Shown here: piece after piece, positions 45,635 to 53,854 of the stretch
Position numbering within the stretch: position 1 is the first letter of the stretch
Layout of the letters: each line of letters starts with the position of its first letter
NCBI RefSeq assembly: GCF_004364315.1
Contig: NZ_SOBR01000001.1
Coordinates: 434,001-498,000, forward strand
Length of the DNA stretch: 64,000 nt
Direction: 5' to 3'
Source of the DNA: Chromohalobacter marismortui
Lineage (GTDB): Bacteria > Pseudomonadota > Gammaproteobacteria > Pseudomonadales > Halomonadaceae
Notes under the pieces: generated by a model
The model's input: only the letters and a program-made list of their open reading frames with translations
The model's database searches: none
Told to the model about the DNA's origin: nothing
Program-made: the position numbers and the translations under genes

Positions 45635-46495
45635 CTAGCGGTAGCGATAGACTCGCAAGCTGGGCAGGAAAGGCGTGTCCTCGAGCTTCGTGTCGGCGCG
45701 TTGTGCGCGGCTACGTTCGCTGGGTGGGGTGGTCTTTGGCGTGTTGTGAGAGGGCAGGTGGCCATCCTCGGCGGGAATGAAAAGCGGCAGCGGCAGGTTC
45801 ATGGCACGCCGCATGCGTCCATCCGCGAGCGCGTCGCGAAAGAACAGGTTGGCACGCATGACGGGCGCCTGGGTTTGCACCTGGGCCAATGGCTCGCTGT
45901 CGGGGATGCCCGCCAAGTGACGCAGTTGAATGCGGATGTGTGGGCTCTCGGTATCCATTTCCATGAGCCGCCGTTCGGCATCGCGCACGCTCAAGCGTTT
46001 GATGGAGCGCCCGCTGGTATACCAGGCGAGGCGCACCCGCGACAGAGGCGCATCCGCCACGGGGAGGTGGCGCCAGCATTGCTTGAGGTGCAGGCGTGCC
46101 AAGCCTTGTCCGCGTAGATGGTCGTGCAGCGTGGGATGGCGAAAGGGCAATACCGCCTTGATCTCGGGGAGCAGGGTGGGCGCCTCTTGGCGAATCTCGG
46201 CCAGTGTCGCCGCGAAGGTCTGCTTGGCGCGATTGATGTCGGCGACGTACCCCAGCAATGCGGGGGATGCGGCGATCAAGCCGATGTAATTGCGCGTCGC
46301 GCGGCCGTCTTGACCATCCTGATACCAGAAGTCGAACAGGGCATGGCGCAGCCATGCGATATCGAAGGTGGTCTCCCCCAGTACCCAGCCCGTCGGTGGC
46401 GCGTGTTCGACATGGCCGATGAGCGCCTCGCAGGTTTCGATCACATGATCGAAGTCGTGTTCCAGGCGCGCCAGAAGGTGGTATTGCCGCTCCAT
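45635..46495 (-). CDS. tus: Tus-like DNA replication terminus site-binding protein
   Basis: This 286-residue protein resembles E. coli Tus (309 aa) over its centre and C-terminus. VADINRAKQTFAATLAEI lines up with Tus SHIQHINKLKTTFEHIV. The segment LSRVRLAWYTSGRSIKRL lines up with the Tus segment ATLRFGWANKHIIKNL, and the ends FLPSLRVYRYR and LIIPRLHLYVAD correspond. By ungapped eye alignment His126 and Gly131 fall at Tus His144 and Gly149, part of the pocket that traps the flipped cytosine. Tus arrests replication forks in one direction by binding Ter. The start ATG 46495 is preferred to TTG 46513. Family assignment is by recognition only. Binding and Ter sites are unproven here. Confidence 0.78.
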   Translation of the reverse strand: MERQYHLLARLEHDFDHVIETCEALIGHVEHAPPTGWVLGETTFDIAWLRHALFDFWYQDGQDGRATRNYIGLIAASPALLGYVADINRAKQTFAATLAEIRQEAPTLLPEIKAVLPFRHPTLHDHLRGQGLARLHLKQCWRHLPVADAPLSRVRLAWYTSGRSIKRLSVRDAERRLMEMDTESPHIRIQLRHLAGIPDSEPLAQVQTQAPVMRANLFFRDALADGRMRRAMNLPLPLFIPAEDGHLPSHNTPKTTPPSERSRAQRADTKLEDTPFLPSLRVYRYR

Positions 46496-46517
46496 CTTTA
46501 TACCGTTATCCAAAGTC

Positions 46518-46531
46518 TGATGATTACATCA
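46518..46531. promoter_or_regulatory. Dyad upstream of the tus-like gene
   Basis: TGATG-ATTA-CATCA lies 23-36 bp before the preferred ATG, overlapping the probable promoter, where E. coli tus has its autoregulatory Ter site. On the minus strand ATGATGTAATCAT shares 9 of 13 positions with the E. coli core ATGTTGTAACTAA but lacks the G-C(6) pair needed for the lock. Confidence 0.35.
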
Positions 46532-46632
46532 TGGCAAGCGTGGTGCGTCTTCGCAAGTAGGTCTGGCGCACAACGTCGGCCGTGGAGTAGGCGGTGCTCG
46601 CTCATGGAGGGCGGGCCGGCGTGGCCCGCTAC

Positions 46633-47532
46633 TCAACGATCGCGATAACGCTTGGTAAGGTCGGCGTAGGCATCGACACGTCGGTCACGCAGATAAGGCC
46701 AGGCGCGCCGGACGTGTTCACTACGTGTCATGTCGAGTTCGACCAATAGCTGTGTCGCGTCATCGCCTGCCTGGGCCAATATCTCACCCTGAGGCCCGCA
46801 GATGAAGCTTCCTCCCCAGAAATCGATGCCCGATGTCGCCTTCGATGGGTCAGCCTCATGTCCCACACGGTTGGCGACCATGACCGGTAGGCCGTTGGCG
46901 ACGCCGTGTGAGCGCTGAATCAACGTCCAGGCGTCCTTCTGGCGCTGCTTCTCGGGATCGTCGTCGGGCGGGTGCCAGCCGATAGCGGTGGGATAGAGCA
47001 GCAGATCGGCGCCGGCCAGGGTCATCAGGCGAGCGGCTTCCGGATACCACTGATCCCAACAGACCAAGACGCCGAGCCGGCCGACGGATGTCTCGATGGG
47101 CTCGAATCCGCTGTTCTCATCGGCATCGCCGGGTGTGAAATAGAATTTTTCGTAGAATCCCGGGTCATCGGGTATATGCATTTTGCGATAGTGGCCGACA
47201 CGGCCATGCTGACGGTCGAAGACCACGGCCGTGTTGTGATAGAGCCCGGCGGCGCGGCGTTCGAAGAGCGAGCCGACGAGCACGATGTCGAGTTCGGCGG
47301 CGAGGGCGGCCAGATGCTGGGCGCTGGGGCCGTCGAGCGACTCGGCGAGATCGAAGAGACGGTCGTCTTCGGTCTGACAGAAATAATGCGTAGCATGCAA
47401 TTCCTGAAGCAGGATCAGCTCGGCGCCTTTTCCCGCCAGTTCGCGAATGCCGGCCTCGCTTTCCTGCAAGCTACGGGACTTGTCGGGCCAGCCGGGTTGC
47501 TGAACGAGCCCTGCCTTGAGTGTCGAGGCCAT
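46633..47532 (-). CDS. aguB: N-carbamoylputrescine amidase
   Basis: AguB hydrolyses N-carbamoylputrescine to putrescine, CO2 and ammonia, the last step of the agmatine route. The 299-residue nitrilase-family protein has the Glu-Lys-Cys triad: Glu44 in LLQELHATHYFCQ, Lys117 in YRKMHIP and Cys158 in VLVCWDQWYPEAARL. The start MASTLKAGLV at 47532 has AAGGAG with good spacing; an in-frame start further upstream at 47571 is not needed. It lies 4 bp from the aguA stop on the same strand, so the two form an operon. Confidence 0.96.
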   Translation of the reverse strand: MASTLKAGLVQQPGWPDKSRSLQESEAGIRELAGKGAELILLQELHATHYFCQTEDDRLFDLAESLDGPSAQHLAALAAELDIVLVGSLFERRAAGLYHNTAVVFDRQHGRVGHYRKMHIPDDPGFYEKFYFTPGDADENSGFEPIETSVGRLGVLVCWDQWYPEAARLMTLAGADLLLYPTAIGWHPPDDDPEKQRQKDAWTLIQRSHGVANGLPVMVANRVGHEADPSKATSGIDFWGGSFICGPQGEILAQAGDDATQLLVELDMTRSEHVRRAWPYLRDRRVDAYADLTKRYRDR

Positions 47533-47536
47533 GGCG

Positions 47537-48619
47537 TCACTCCTTGTCATTGTCACTACTGTCATGGGCACCGGCGGTGGAGGCGCTGAAGAGCGCGCCG
47601 CGTGGCAACTGCATGGTCAAGCAATGCAGGCTTCCATGTTGGCGTATCACGGTGCGACAGTCGATGGGGATGATATCGCGCCCGGGGAACGCGCTGGCGA
47701 GTGCCGTCAGCGCCACGCCATCGGCGGCATCAGCGTAGATGGGAACGAGGACCGCCCCATTGATGATCAGAAAGTTGGCATAGGTGGCCGGTAGGCGATG
47801 GCCATCGTCGGCATCATGGCATGCGCGCGGCAAGGGCAAGGGAATGAGCCGGTAAGGTTCCCCATCGGCGCGCTGGAAGGCCTTGAGTTCCTTTTCCATC
47901 TGCGCCAGTGCGGCGAAATGCGGATCGTCAGGGTCTTCGCAGCGTACGTACGCAATGGTTTCTGCATCGCAGAAGCGGGCCAGGGTATCGATGTGACTAT
48001 CGGTATCGTCGCCTTCGAGATGCCCCTGGGTCAGCCACAGACAACGCTCGATCCCCATGTCGTCGCGCAATGCGGCTTCGATGTCTTCACGCGTCAGGTG
48101 CGGATTGCGGTTGGGATTGAGCAGGCAGGCCTCGGTGACCAATAGCGTGCCTTCGCCATCGCCCTCGATGGCACCGCCTTCCAGCACCAGTTCACGCGTT
48201 TCTCGTGGCGCCGCGTAAATGCCGATCTCCGAAAGCGTCGCGGTCAGGGCATTATCGTACTCGGCGGCGAACTTTCCCCCCCATCCGGTGAAGCGATAAT
48301 CGAGCAGCACGACGTCGCCATCGCGTTCGACGGCGATGGGGCCGTGGTCCCGGGTCCAGGTATCGTTCGACGACGCTTCGATGAGATGCCATTGCTTGGG
48401 GTGAATGCCCAGGCGTGTGAAGCGCGCGTCGAGGCGCTCACGTGTCGGCGCATCGGCGACGACGATCAGCACGGGCTGATACCGCGTGATGGCCACGACC
48501 AGGGCTTCCAGGGAGGCTTCGATACGCTCGAAAAGTGGCTCCCAATCGCTTCCGGCACGCGGCCAAGTCAGTTGAATGGCGTCTTGGGGATGCCATTCAG
48601 GGAACAGGCGTGGGAGCAT
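47537..48619 (-). CDS. aguA: Agmatine deiminase
   Basis: AguA converts agmatine to N-carbamoylputrescine and ammonia. The 360-residue protein is a guanidino-modifying (PAD-like) enzyme. Blocks NDTWTRDHGPI, GGAIEGDGEGTLLVTE and QGHLEGDDTDSHIDTLARF carry the substrate acids and histidine, and Cys333 in GSLHCLTMQLP is the nucleophile. It is upstream of and probably cotranscribed with aguB, giving a complete agmatine-to-putrescine pathway. No agmatine-responsive regulator gene is adjacent. Confidence 0.95.
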   Translation of the reverse strand: MLPRLFPEWHPQDAIQLTWPRAGSDWEPLFERIEASLEALVVAITRYQPVLIVVADAPTRERLDARFTRLGIHPKQWHLIEASSNDTWTRDHGPIAVERDGDVVLLDYRFTGWGGKFAAEYDNALTATLSEIGIYAAPRETRELVLEGGAIEGDGEGTLLVTEACLLNPNRNPHLTREDIEAALRDDMGIERCLWLTQGHLEGDDTDSHIDTLARFCDAETIAYVRCEDPDDPHFAALAQMEKELKAFQRADGEPYRLIPLPLPRACHDADDGHRLPATYANFLIINGAVLVPIYADAADGVALTALASAFPGRDIIPIDCRTVIRQHGSLHCLTMQLPRGALFSASTAGAHDSSDNDKE

Positions 48620-48843
48620 TGCGGTCTCCTATGGGGGTGAGGCACAGCGCGGCGACCGGATATCGGCGTCTTGCCGATGATGGCGGTAGCTGCGGCATTT
48701 TAGTCGTCGCCGACACGGATGCAAGTGTCACCGGATGCTGTGCATGATGATGCCATCGCAGGCATTCTTGCCGCCACTGGCCCATGCAGGAGCACGCAAA
48801 AACACGTACCATGAGCCCGGCTCATACCAAGGAATCGATGTCG

Positions 48844-50085
48844 ATGCTGGATCGCTTGCCGTTTCTTATCGGACTGCGCTATGTGCGCGCCAAACGTCGT
48901 AACCATTTCATTTCATTCATTTCCCTGACCTCGATGCTGGGCCTGATGCTGGGCGTGGCGGTGTTGATCCTCGTCTTGTCGGTCATGAACGGTTTCGATC
49001 ATGAATTGCGAACACGCATATTGGGCATGGTGCCGCATACCAGAATCGAAGCCCAGGGGGGGATGACGGACTGGAAGGCGCTCGCCGAACGCCTGGAAAA
49101 ACGGGACCATGTCATCGGCGCGGCACCGTTCGTGCAACAGCAAGGCATGTTCTCTTCCAACGGACGCACCCAGGGCGCGATGGTCAACGGCATCAAGCCG
49201 AGTTACGAGAGCAAGGTCTCGATCATCGACGAGCACATGACGCAAGGCTCGCTAGACGACCTTGCACCTGGCGAGTGGAACGTGGTGCTGGGCGACCTGC
49301 TGGCACGCAATCTTGGCGTGGGCGTGGGCGATCGCGTGACGTTGCTGGTGCCCGAAGCCTCGATCACGCCGGGTGGCGTGTTTCCACGCTTCAAGCGCTT
49401 CACGGTCAGCGGTATCTTCAAGGTGGGGGCCGATCTGGATGCTCGGCTTGCCTATGCCAATATCCACGACATGCAGACGCTGGGACGCATGGGAGACACC
49501 GTGGGCGGATTGCGCCTGGAGTTGGATGACCTCTTCAAGGCGGGCGCGGTCACCAATGAGATCGTCAACGATCTTGGCAGTGGCTACCGCGGGGTGGACT
49601 GGACCTATACGCATGGCAATCTGTTTCAGGCGATTCAGATGGAAAAACGCATGATCGGGTTGCTGCTGATGGTGATCGTTGCAGTGGCGGCGTTCAATAT
49701 CGTCTCCACATTGGTCATGGTCGTGACGGACAAACACGCCGATATTGCGATCCTGCGCACCATCGGCGCCAAGCCGGGGACCATCATGCGCATCTTCATG
49801 GTGCAGGGCATGGCGATCGGGATCATCGGCATCGTCGTGGGAGTGGCGCTGGGTATCGTGCTGGCGCTGTCGGTGTCGGACTTGATTGCCTGGTTCGAAG
49901 CGTTGACGGGGATTCAATTCCTCGATCCCAATGTGTACTTCATCAGTTATCTGCCTTCGCAACTACGATTGAGCGATGTGGGCATCATCGCGGGATCGGC
50001 TTTTGTACTGACATTCCTGTCGACCCTTTATCCCGCCTGGCGTGCGGCGCGTATCCAACCGGCCGAGGTATTGCGTTATGAATGA
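48844..50085 (+). CDS. lolC: Lipoprotein-releasing ABC transporter permease (LolC/E family)
   Basis: This inner-membrane permease extracts mature lipoproteins from the outer leaflet and hands them to LolA. The 413-residue protein has the usual plan: one N-terminal helix (SLTSMLGLMLGVAVLILVLSVM), a large periplasmic domain, then three C-terminal helices of the FtsX type (LLLMVIVAVAAFNIVSTLVMVV onward). The start MLDRLPFLIGLRYVRAKRR at 48844, with AAGGAA 9 nt upstream, mirrors E. coli LolC. An ATG at 48838 is the alternative. Only one such gene is present before lolD and no lolE follows, so this may be a single LolF-type subunit acting as a homodimer. Confidence 0.92.
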   Translation: MLDRLPFLIGLRYVRAKRRNHFISFISLTSMLGLMLGVAVLILVLSVMNGFDHELRTRILGMVPHTRIEAQGGMTDWKALAERLEKRDHVIGAAPFVQQQGMFSSNGRTQGAMVNGIKPSYESKVSIIDEHMTQGSLDDLAPGEWNVVLGDLLARNLGVGVGDRVTLLVPEASITPGGVFPRFKRFTVSGIFKVGADLDARLAYANIHDMQTLGRMGDTVGGLRLELDDLFKAGAVTNEIVNDLGSGYRGVDWTYTHGNLFQAIQMEKRMIGLLLMVIVAVAAFNIVSTLVMVVTDKHADIAILRTIGAKPGTIMRIFMVQGMAIGIIGIVVGVALGIVLALSVSDLIAWFEALTGIQFLDPNVYFISYLPSQLRLSDVGIIAGSAFVLTFLSTLYPAWRAARIQPAEVLRYE

Positions 50086-50095
50086 GGAAACCGCG

Positions 50096-50806
50096 ATGGC
50101 ATCGAATGGCAAGCCCACCTTCGCCGATAATGACATCATGCTGCACTGCGACGGCCTGACGCGTATCTATCGTGAGGGCCCCCAGGATGTCACCGTACTC
50201 GATGCCCTGGAGCTGGAGGTGAGGGCCGGTGAACGCGTCGCCGTGGTGGGCAGTTCCGGTTCGGGCAAGACCACATTGCTCAATCTGTTGGGCGGTCTCG
50301 ACCGTCCGAGTGCGGGACAGGTACGCATTGCGGGTCAGTCGCTGGCCGACATGGGGGAAGCCGCCCTGGGTGACTTTCGCAATCGGCATATCGGCTTCGT
50401 GTATCAATTCCACCATCTATTGGCGGAGTTTTCGGCGCTGGAAAATGTCGCCATGCCGTTGCTCATTCGTGGGCAACAGCGCCAGCAGGCACAGGCCGCA
50501 GCACGTGACATCCTGTCCCAAGTAGGCATGGAGGCGCGCTGCGAGCATAAGCCGGGCGAACTGTCGGGGGGCGAGCGCCAGCGCGTGGCGATCGCTCGCG
50601 CCTTGGTCACGGATCCCAGTCTGGTGCTGATGGACGAGCCAACCGGTAACCTCGATCAGACCACGGCGAGCAATATCCTGGCGCTGATGGATGGCCTTGC
50701 CGAACGTAGCGCCTGTGCCTTCATCATCGTCACCCACGACCCCGCTCTCGCCGCCCATCAGGACCGCGTGATGCGCCTCGACCAGGGCCGCCTGAGCGCG
50801 GACTGA
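50096..50806 (+). CDS. lolD: Lipoprotein-releasing ABC transporter ATPase
   Basis: LolD is the ATPase that powers lipoprotein release. The 236-residue protein has Walker A GSSGSGKTT (residues 52-60), Q-loop FVYQFHHLLAEFSALENV with the LolD-type FHHLL motif, signature LSGGERQRVAIARAL, Walker B LVLMDEPTGNLD and H-loop VTHD. The start MASNGKPTF at 50096 has GAGGA 7 nt upstream; ATG 50078, which overlaps the lolC stop, is also possible. It forms an operon with lolC. The next gene is on the opposite strand. Confidence 0.95.
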   Translation: MASNGKPTFADNDIMLHCDGLTRIYREGPQDVTVLDALELEVRAGERVAVVGSSGSGKTTLLNLLGGLDRPSAGQVRIAGQSLADMGEAALGDFRNRHIGFVYQFHHLLAEFSALENVAMPLLIRGQQRQQAQAAARDILSQVGMEARCEHKPGELSGGERQRVAIARALVTDPSLVLMDEPTGNLDQTTASNILALMDGLAERSACAFIIVTHDPALAAHQDRVMRLDQGRLSAD

Positions 50807-50815
50807 GCACGGCCA

Positions 50816-51343
50816 TCATGCCTTACGCTGGCGCCGCCGCCGAGCGCGGCGCCGCCAGCTTCTGGCCACCTGCCAACGCCAGATCAAGCGAATCGTCAGG
50901 TTGCTGAGCAAGCCGACGATGATTGCGACCACTACCGAGCCCACGAGCAGGGCGGGCAAGATATCCGCCATTTTTTCGGCAATCCACGCGGTAGATAGCC
51001 TATCGGGCATGTGGCGCGCAGGTGTATCCAGCAACCAGGCACCTATCCGGTAATTGAAATAGAAGATCACCGGCATGGTGAGCGGGTTGGTCAGCCAGAC
51101 GAGACTGACCGACAACGGCAGGTTGCAGCGCAGCAGCCAGGCACCGAACGCGGCGACGACCATCTGCAACGGAATCGGTAGTAGCGCGACGAACAGCCCC
51201 ACCATGAAGGCATTGCCCACGCTGCGGCGCGACAGCATCCATAGGGAAGGGTCACCCAGTAGGTGATGCATGAAACGCAACGATTTTTGGCGTTTCAGCG
51301 TTTCCGGCCGGGGCATGTAACGCTGCAGAAGTCGGCGAGGCAT
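50816..51343 (-). CDS. DUF2062 membrane protein
   Basis: This is a 175-residue protein with the DUF2062 core: GDPSLWMLSRRSVGNAFMVGLFVALLPIP, then WLTNPLTMPVIFYFNYRIGAWLL, two to three membrane segments, and a very basic C-terminal tail (RSWRRRARRRRQRKA). The start MPRRLLQRYMPRPETL at 51343 is preferred over ATG 51373; neither has a good Shine-Dalgarno. Its function is unknown; family members occur near LPS and glycosyltransferase genes. It diverges from comEC and converges with lolD, with only 9 bp between stops. Confidence 0.88.
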   Translation of the reverse strand: MPRRLLQRYMPRPETLKRQKSLRFMHHLLGDPSLWMLSRRSVGNAFMVGLFVALLPIPLQMVVAAFGAWLLRCNLPLSVSLVWLTNPLTMPVIFYFNYRIGAWLLDTPARHMPDRLSTAWIAEKMADILPALLVGSVVVAIIVGLLSNLTIRLIWRWQVARSWRRRARRRRQRKA

Positions 51344-51463
51344 GATCCACGAGCTGTCGAAGTGTCGATTCATTATCCATACAACCCGGGGCTCTCGCTA
51401 TCGTTGCGCGCCATCGCATGTCCGTCGATCATATATCGTCATTATCTAAGAAAAGGATGGCGA

Positions 51464-53740
51464 ATGAATATGGGGTGGGCGATGCCGCTGGCTGTAGCGG
51501 CGCTTGCCGGGAGCGTCTGGGGGCGGTGGGGGCTGGCCGGTGGCCTCTGTGCATGGGGAGTGGCCGCGCTGCTGGCGGCGGCACGTGGGCACTGGCGGTG
51601 GCTGACGATGCTCGTCGTGGCGGGGGTATGCGCGTGGCAGGTTGCTGAGCAGCGCGCAGGCACATTGCCTGATGGCTTGTCGCGGCAGGATGTCACGCTC
51701 GCCGGACGGGTGGTGCAGGTGCGTCAAGACCAAGGACTGACACGCCTGCGCGTCGCGGTCTCACACTGCGTGCCCCAGGAGACCGGTTTACCCCCATGCG
51801 ATGCGCTGTCACGGGTACGTCTGTCCTGGTACGACGCGCCGCCCGTGCATGTCGGTGACCATTGGCGATGGCGCGTGCGCATGCGCCCGCCGCAGGGGTT
51901 CGCCAATGATCATGGCTTCGATTATGCGGCCTGGCTATGGCGCGAGGGCATTCAGGCGACGGGGTATGTGCGTGATTCGGCCGTGACACGGCGTTCGAGT
52001 ATCGGCGCTTCGACCCTGCGCGATGCCGGCTTGGCATTTCTGGAAGCGCAGCCATTGTCTGAGCTGGCTACCCGCTGGCTAGCGGCGCTCACCTTGGGCG
52101 CTAGCGAGCGTCTCACGCAGGATGACTGGGATTTGCTCAACGCGACCGGCACCACGCACCTGATGGTCATCTCCGGGTTGCATGTCGGCTTGGTGGCAAG
52201 CGTGACACTGATGTTGCTGCGTCTGCTGGCGCGGGGCATGACACCGGGGCATTGGCGCCTGGCGACCTGGCCGTGGTGGTTGGCGGGGGGGGCGACACTG
52301 GCCTATGCGGGCATGGCGGGGTTCGAGCCGCCCGCGTTACGCGCCACGGTGATGGCCTTGCTGGGATTGTGGGTGGCCAGCGGGCGTCATGCGCCAGGCC
52401 CCTGGCAGGCCTGGTGGCTGGCGTTGTTGGTGATCGTGGTGAGCAACCCTCTAACGGTATGGCGTCCCGGGCTGTGGCTGTCGTTTCTGGCGGTGGGCGT
52501 GTTGATCACGGCCTGGCAGGGGCGCCCCGCGCCGCGGGGTGTGCGGGGATGGTTGTGGGCATTAGGGCGCTCGCAATGCCTGTTGGCACCGTTCATGGCG
52601 GCCGCCGTGCTGATCGGATTCGAGCGACTGGCACCGGTGGGGCCGCTGGTCAATCTGCTCGCGGTACCCCTGGTCGGCAGCATCATGGTGCCGCTGGGGC
52701 TGCTGGGCTGGGCGCTGGCGTGGTCGCCGCGCCTGGCGATGATCCCGTGGGGGATGTTCGATGAACTCGCTCAGGGTGTCTGGAAAGGGCTGACATGGGC
52801 GGGGACATGGCTCCCTGCATGGTCGCCGCCGATATGGGAAACATGGCCGCTGGCATTGATATTGGCGGCGTTGGGCACGGCATGGCTGCCCCCTGGGATG
52901 GTGGGGTATCTACGTCTATGGGCGACGGCGAGCCTGGTCGCCCTGGCGTTGACGCTGCGTCCGCCGGGGGTGGCGCCAGGGCGAGTCGTCGTCACCGTGC
53001 ACGATGTGGGGCAGGGGCAATTGGTCGAGCTGCGCAGTGCCACCCAGCGTCTGCTGTTCGATACCGGGCCGCGTTATGGCTCGGGATTCACGCCCGCCGA
53101 GTCGTTGTGGCCAGCGGGGCGGCACTTCGACGATGTCATCGTCAGTCATAGCGATCGCGATCATGCCGGCGGGGTGAAGACGCTTGCTGAGATGCATCAT
53201 GTCGCGCGTTGGTGGGGACCGCCAGAGATGCCGGTAGGCATCGCCACAAGAGCGTGTCGCCGGGGCGTGGCATGGCAAAGGGACGGTGTCGACTATCGGT
53301 TTCTATCGCCGGTGGCGGGTGACGTGACGCGCTCCGACAACGATCGCTCGTGCGTATTGCTGGTGACGGCTGGCGATCAGCGCCTGCTGATCACGGGGGA
53401 TGCAGGGAGTGACATCGAGCGGCGCTTGCTGACGGGGTTGGAAACACCGTTGACGGTTCTGGTCGCAGGGCATCACGGCAGTCGTACCAGCTCTTCGCCG
53501 GCGTTCGTGGCGCGTACCCGGCCGAAGCACGTCATCTTCAGTGCCGGCCGGGATAATGCGCATGGGCATCCGCATCCCGAAGTGGTACGCCGTTTTCGTC
53601 GCGTCGGCAGTTGTCTATGGAATACCGCCACGGAGGGTGCGCTGCGTTTCACGTTGGGCGCCGCGACGCTACGCATGCAGGCGGCGCGCCCGCCCGGCGG
53701 TGTCGAAGGGGCGTGCATTGGGGTAGAATCCGGCGGTTGA
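51464..53740 (+). CDS. comEC: DNA internalization-related competence protein ComEC
   Basis: ComEC is the inner-membrane channel for single-stranded DNA in natural transformation. The 758-residue protein begins MNMGWAMPLAVAAL, with AAGG upstream. It has an N-terminal membrane and OB-like region (DVTLAGRVVQVRQD ... HVGDHWRWRVRMRPP), the competence domain (TGTTHLMVISGLHVGLVAS, many helices), and a C-terminal metallo-beta-lactamase-like nuclease domain with DVGQGQLVEL, SHSDRDHAGG and GHHGSRTSSS. All domains are intact, which suggests possible competence, but no other competence genes are in the window. Confidence 0.94.
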   Translation: MNMGWAMPLAVAALAGSVWGRWGLAGGLCAWGVAALLAAARGHWRWLTMLVVAGVCAWQVAEQRAGTLPDGLSRQDVTLAGRVVQVRQDQGLTRLRVAVSHCVPQETGLPPCDALSRVRLSWYDAPPVHVGDHWRWRVRMRPPQGFANDHGFDYAAWLWREGIQATGYVRDSAVTRRSSIGASTLRDAGLAFLEAQPLSELATRWLAALTLGASERLTQDDWDLLNATGTTHLMVISGLHVGLVASVTLMLLRLLARGMTPGHWRLATWPWWLAGGATLAYAGMAGFEPPALRATVMALLGLWVASGRHAPGPWQAWWLALLVIVVSNPLTVWRPGLWLSFLAVGVLITAWQGRPAPRGVRGWLWALGRSQCLLAPFMAAAVLIGFERLAPVGPLVNLLAVPLVGSIMVPLGLLGWALAWSPRLAMIPWGMFDELAQGVWKGLTWAGTWLPAWSPPIWETWPLALILAALGTAWLPPGMVGYLRLWATASLVALALTLRPPGVAPGRVVVTVHDVGQGQLVELRSATQRLLFDTGPRYGSGFTPAESLWPAGRHFDDVIVSHSDRDHAGGVKTLAEMHHVARWWGPPEMPVGIATRACRRGVAWQRDGVDYRFLSPVAGDVTRSDNDRSCVLLVTAGDQRLLITGDAGSDIERRLLTGLETPLTVLVAGHHGSRTSSSPAFVARTRPKHVIFSAGRDNAHGHPHPEVVRRFRRVGSCLWNTATEGALRFTLGAATLRMQAARPPGGVEGACIGVESGG

Positions 53741-53854
53741 TACGTGTATGTCGTCGCCGGAGATCGTGGTCCTCCCCCATCGGCGCGTATATCGCCTATT
53801 TTCAGCAGTTGCCCCCACATGGGGCGAGCAAGCCTCTCAACCAGCGGAGACGCC

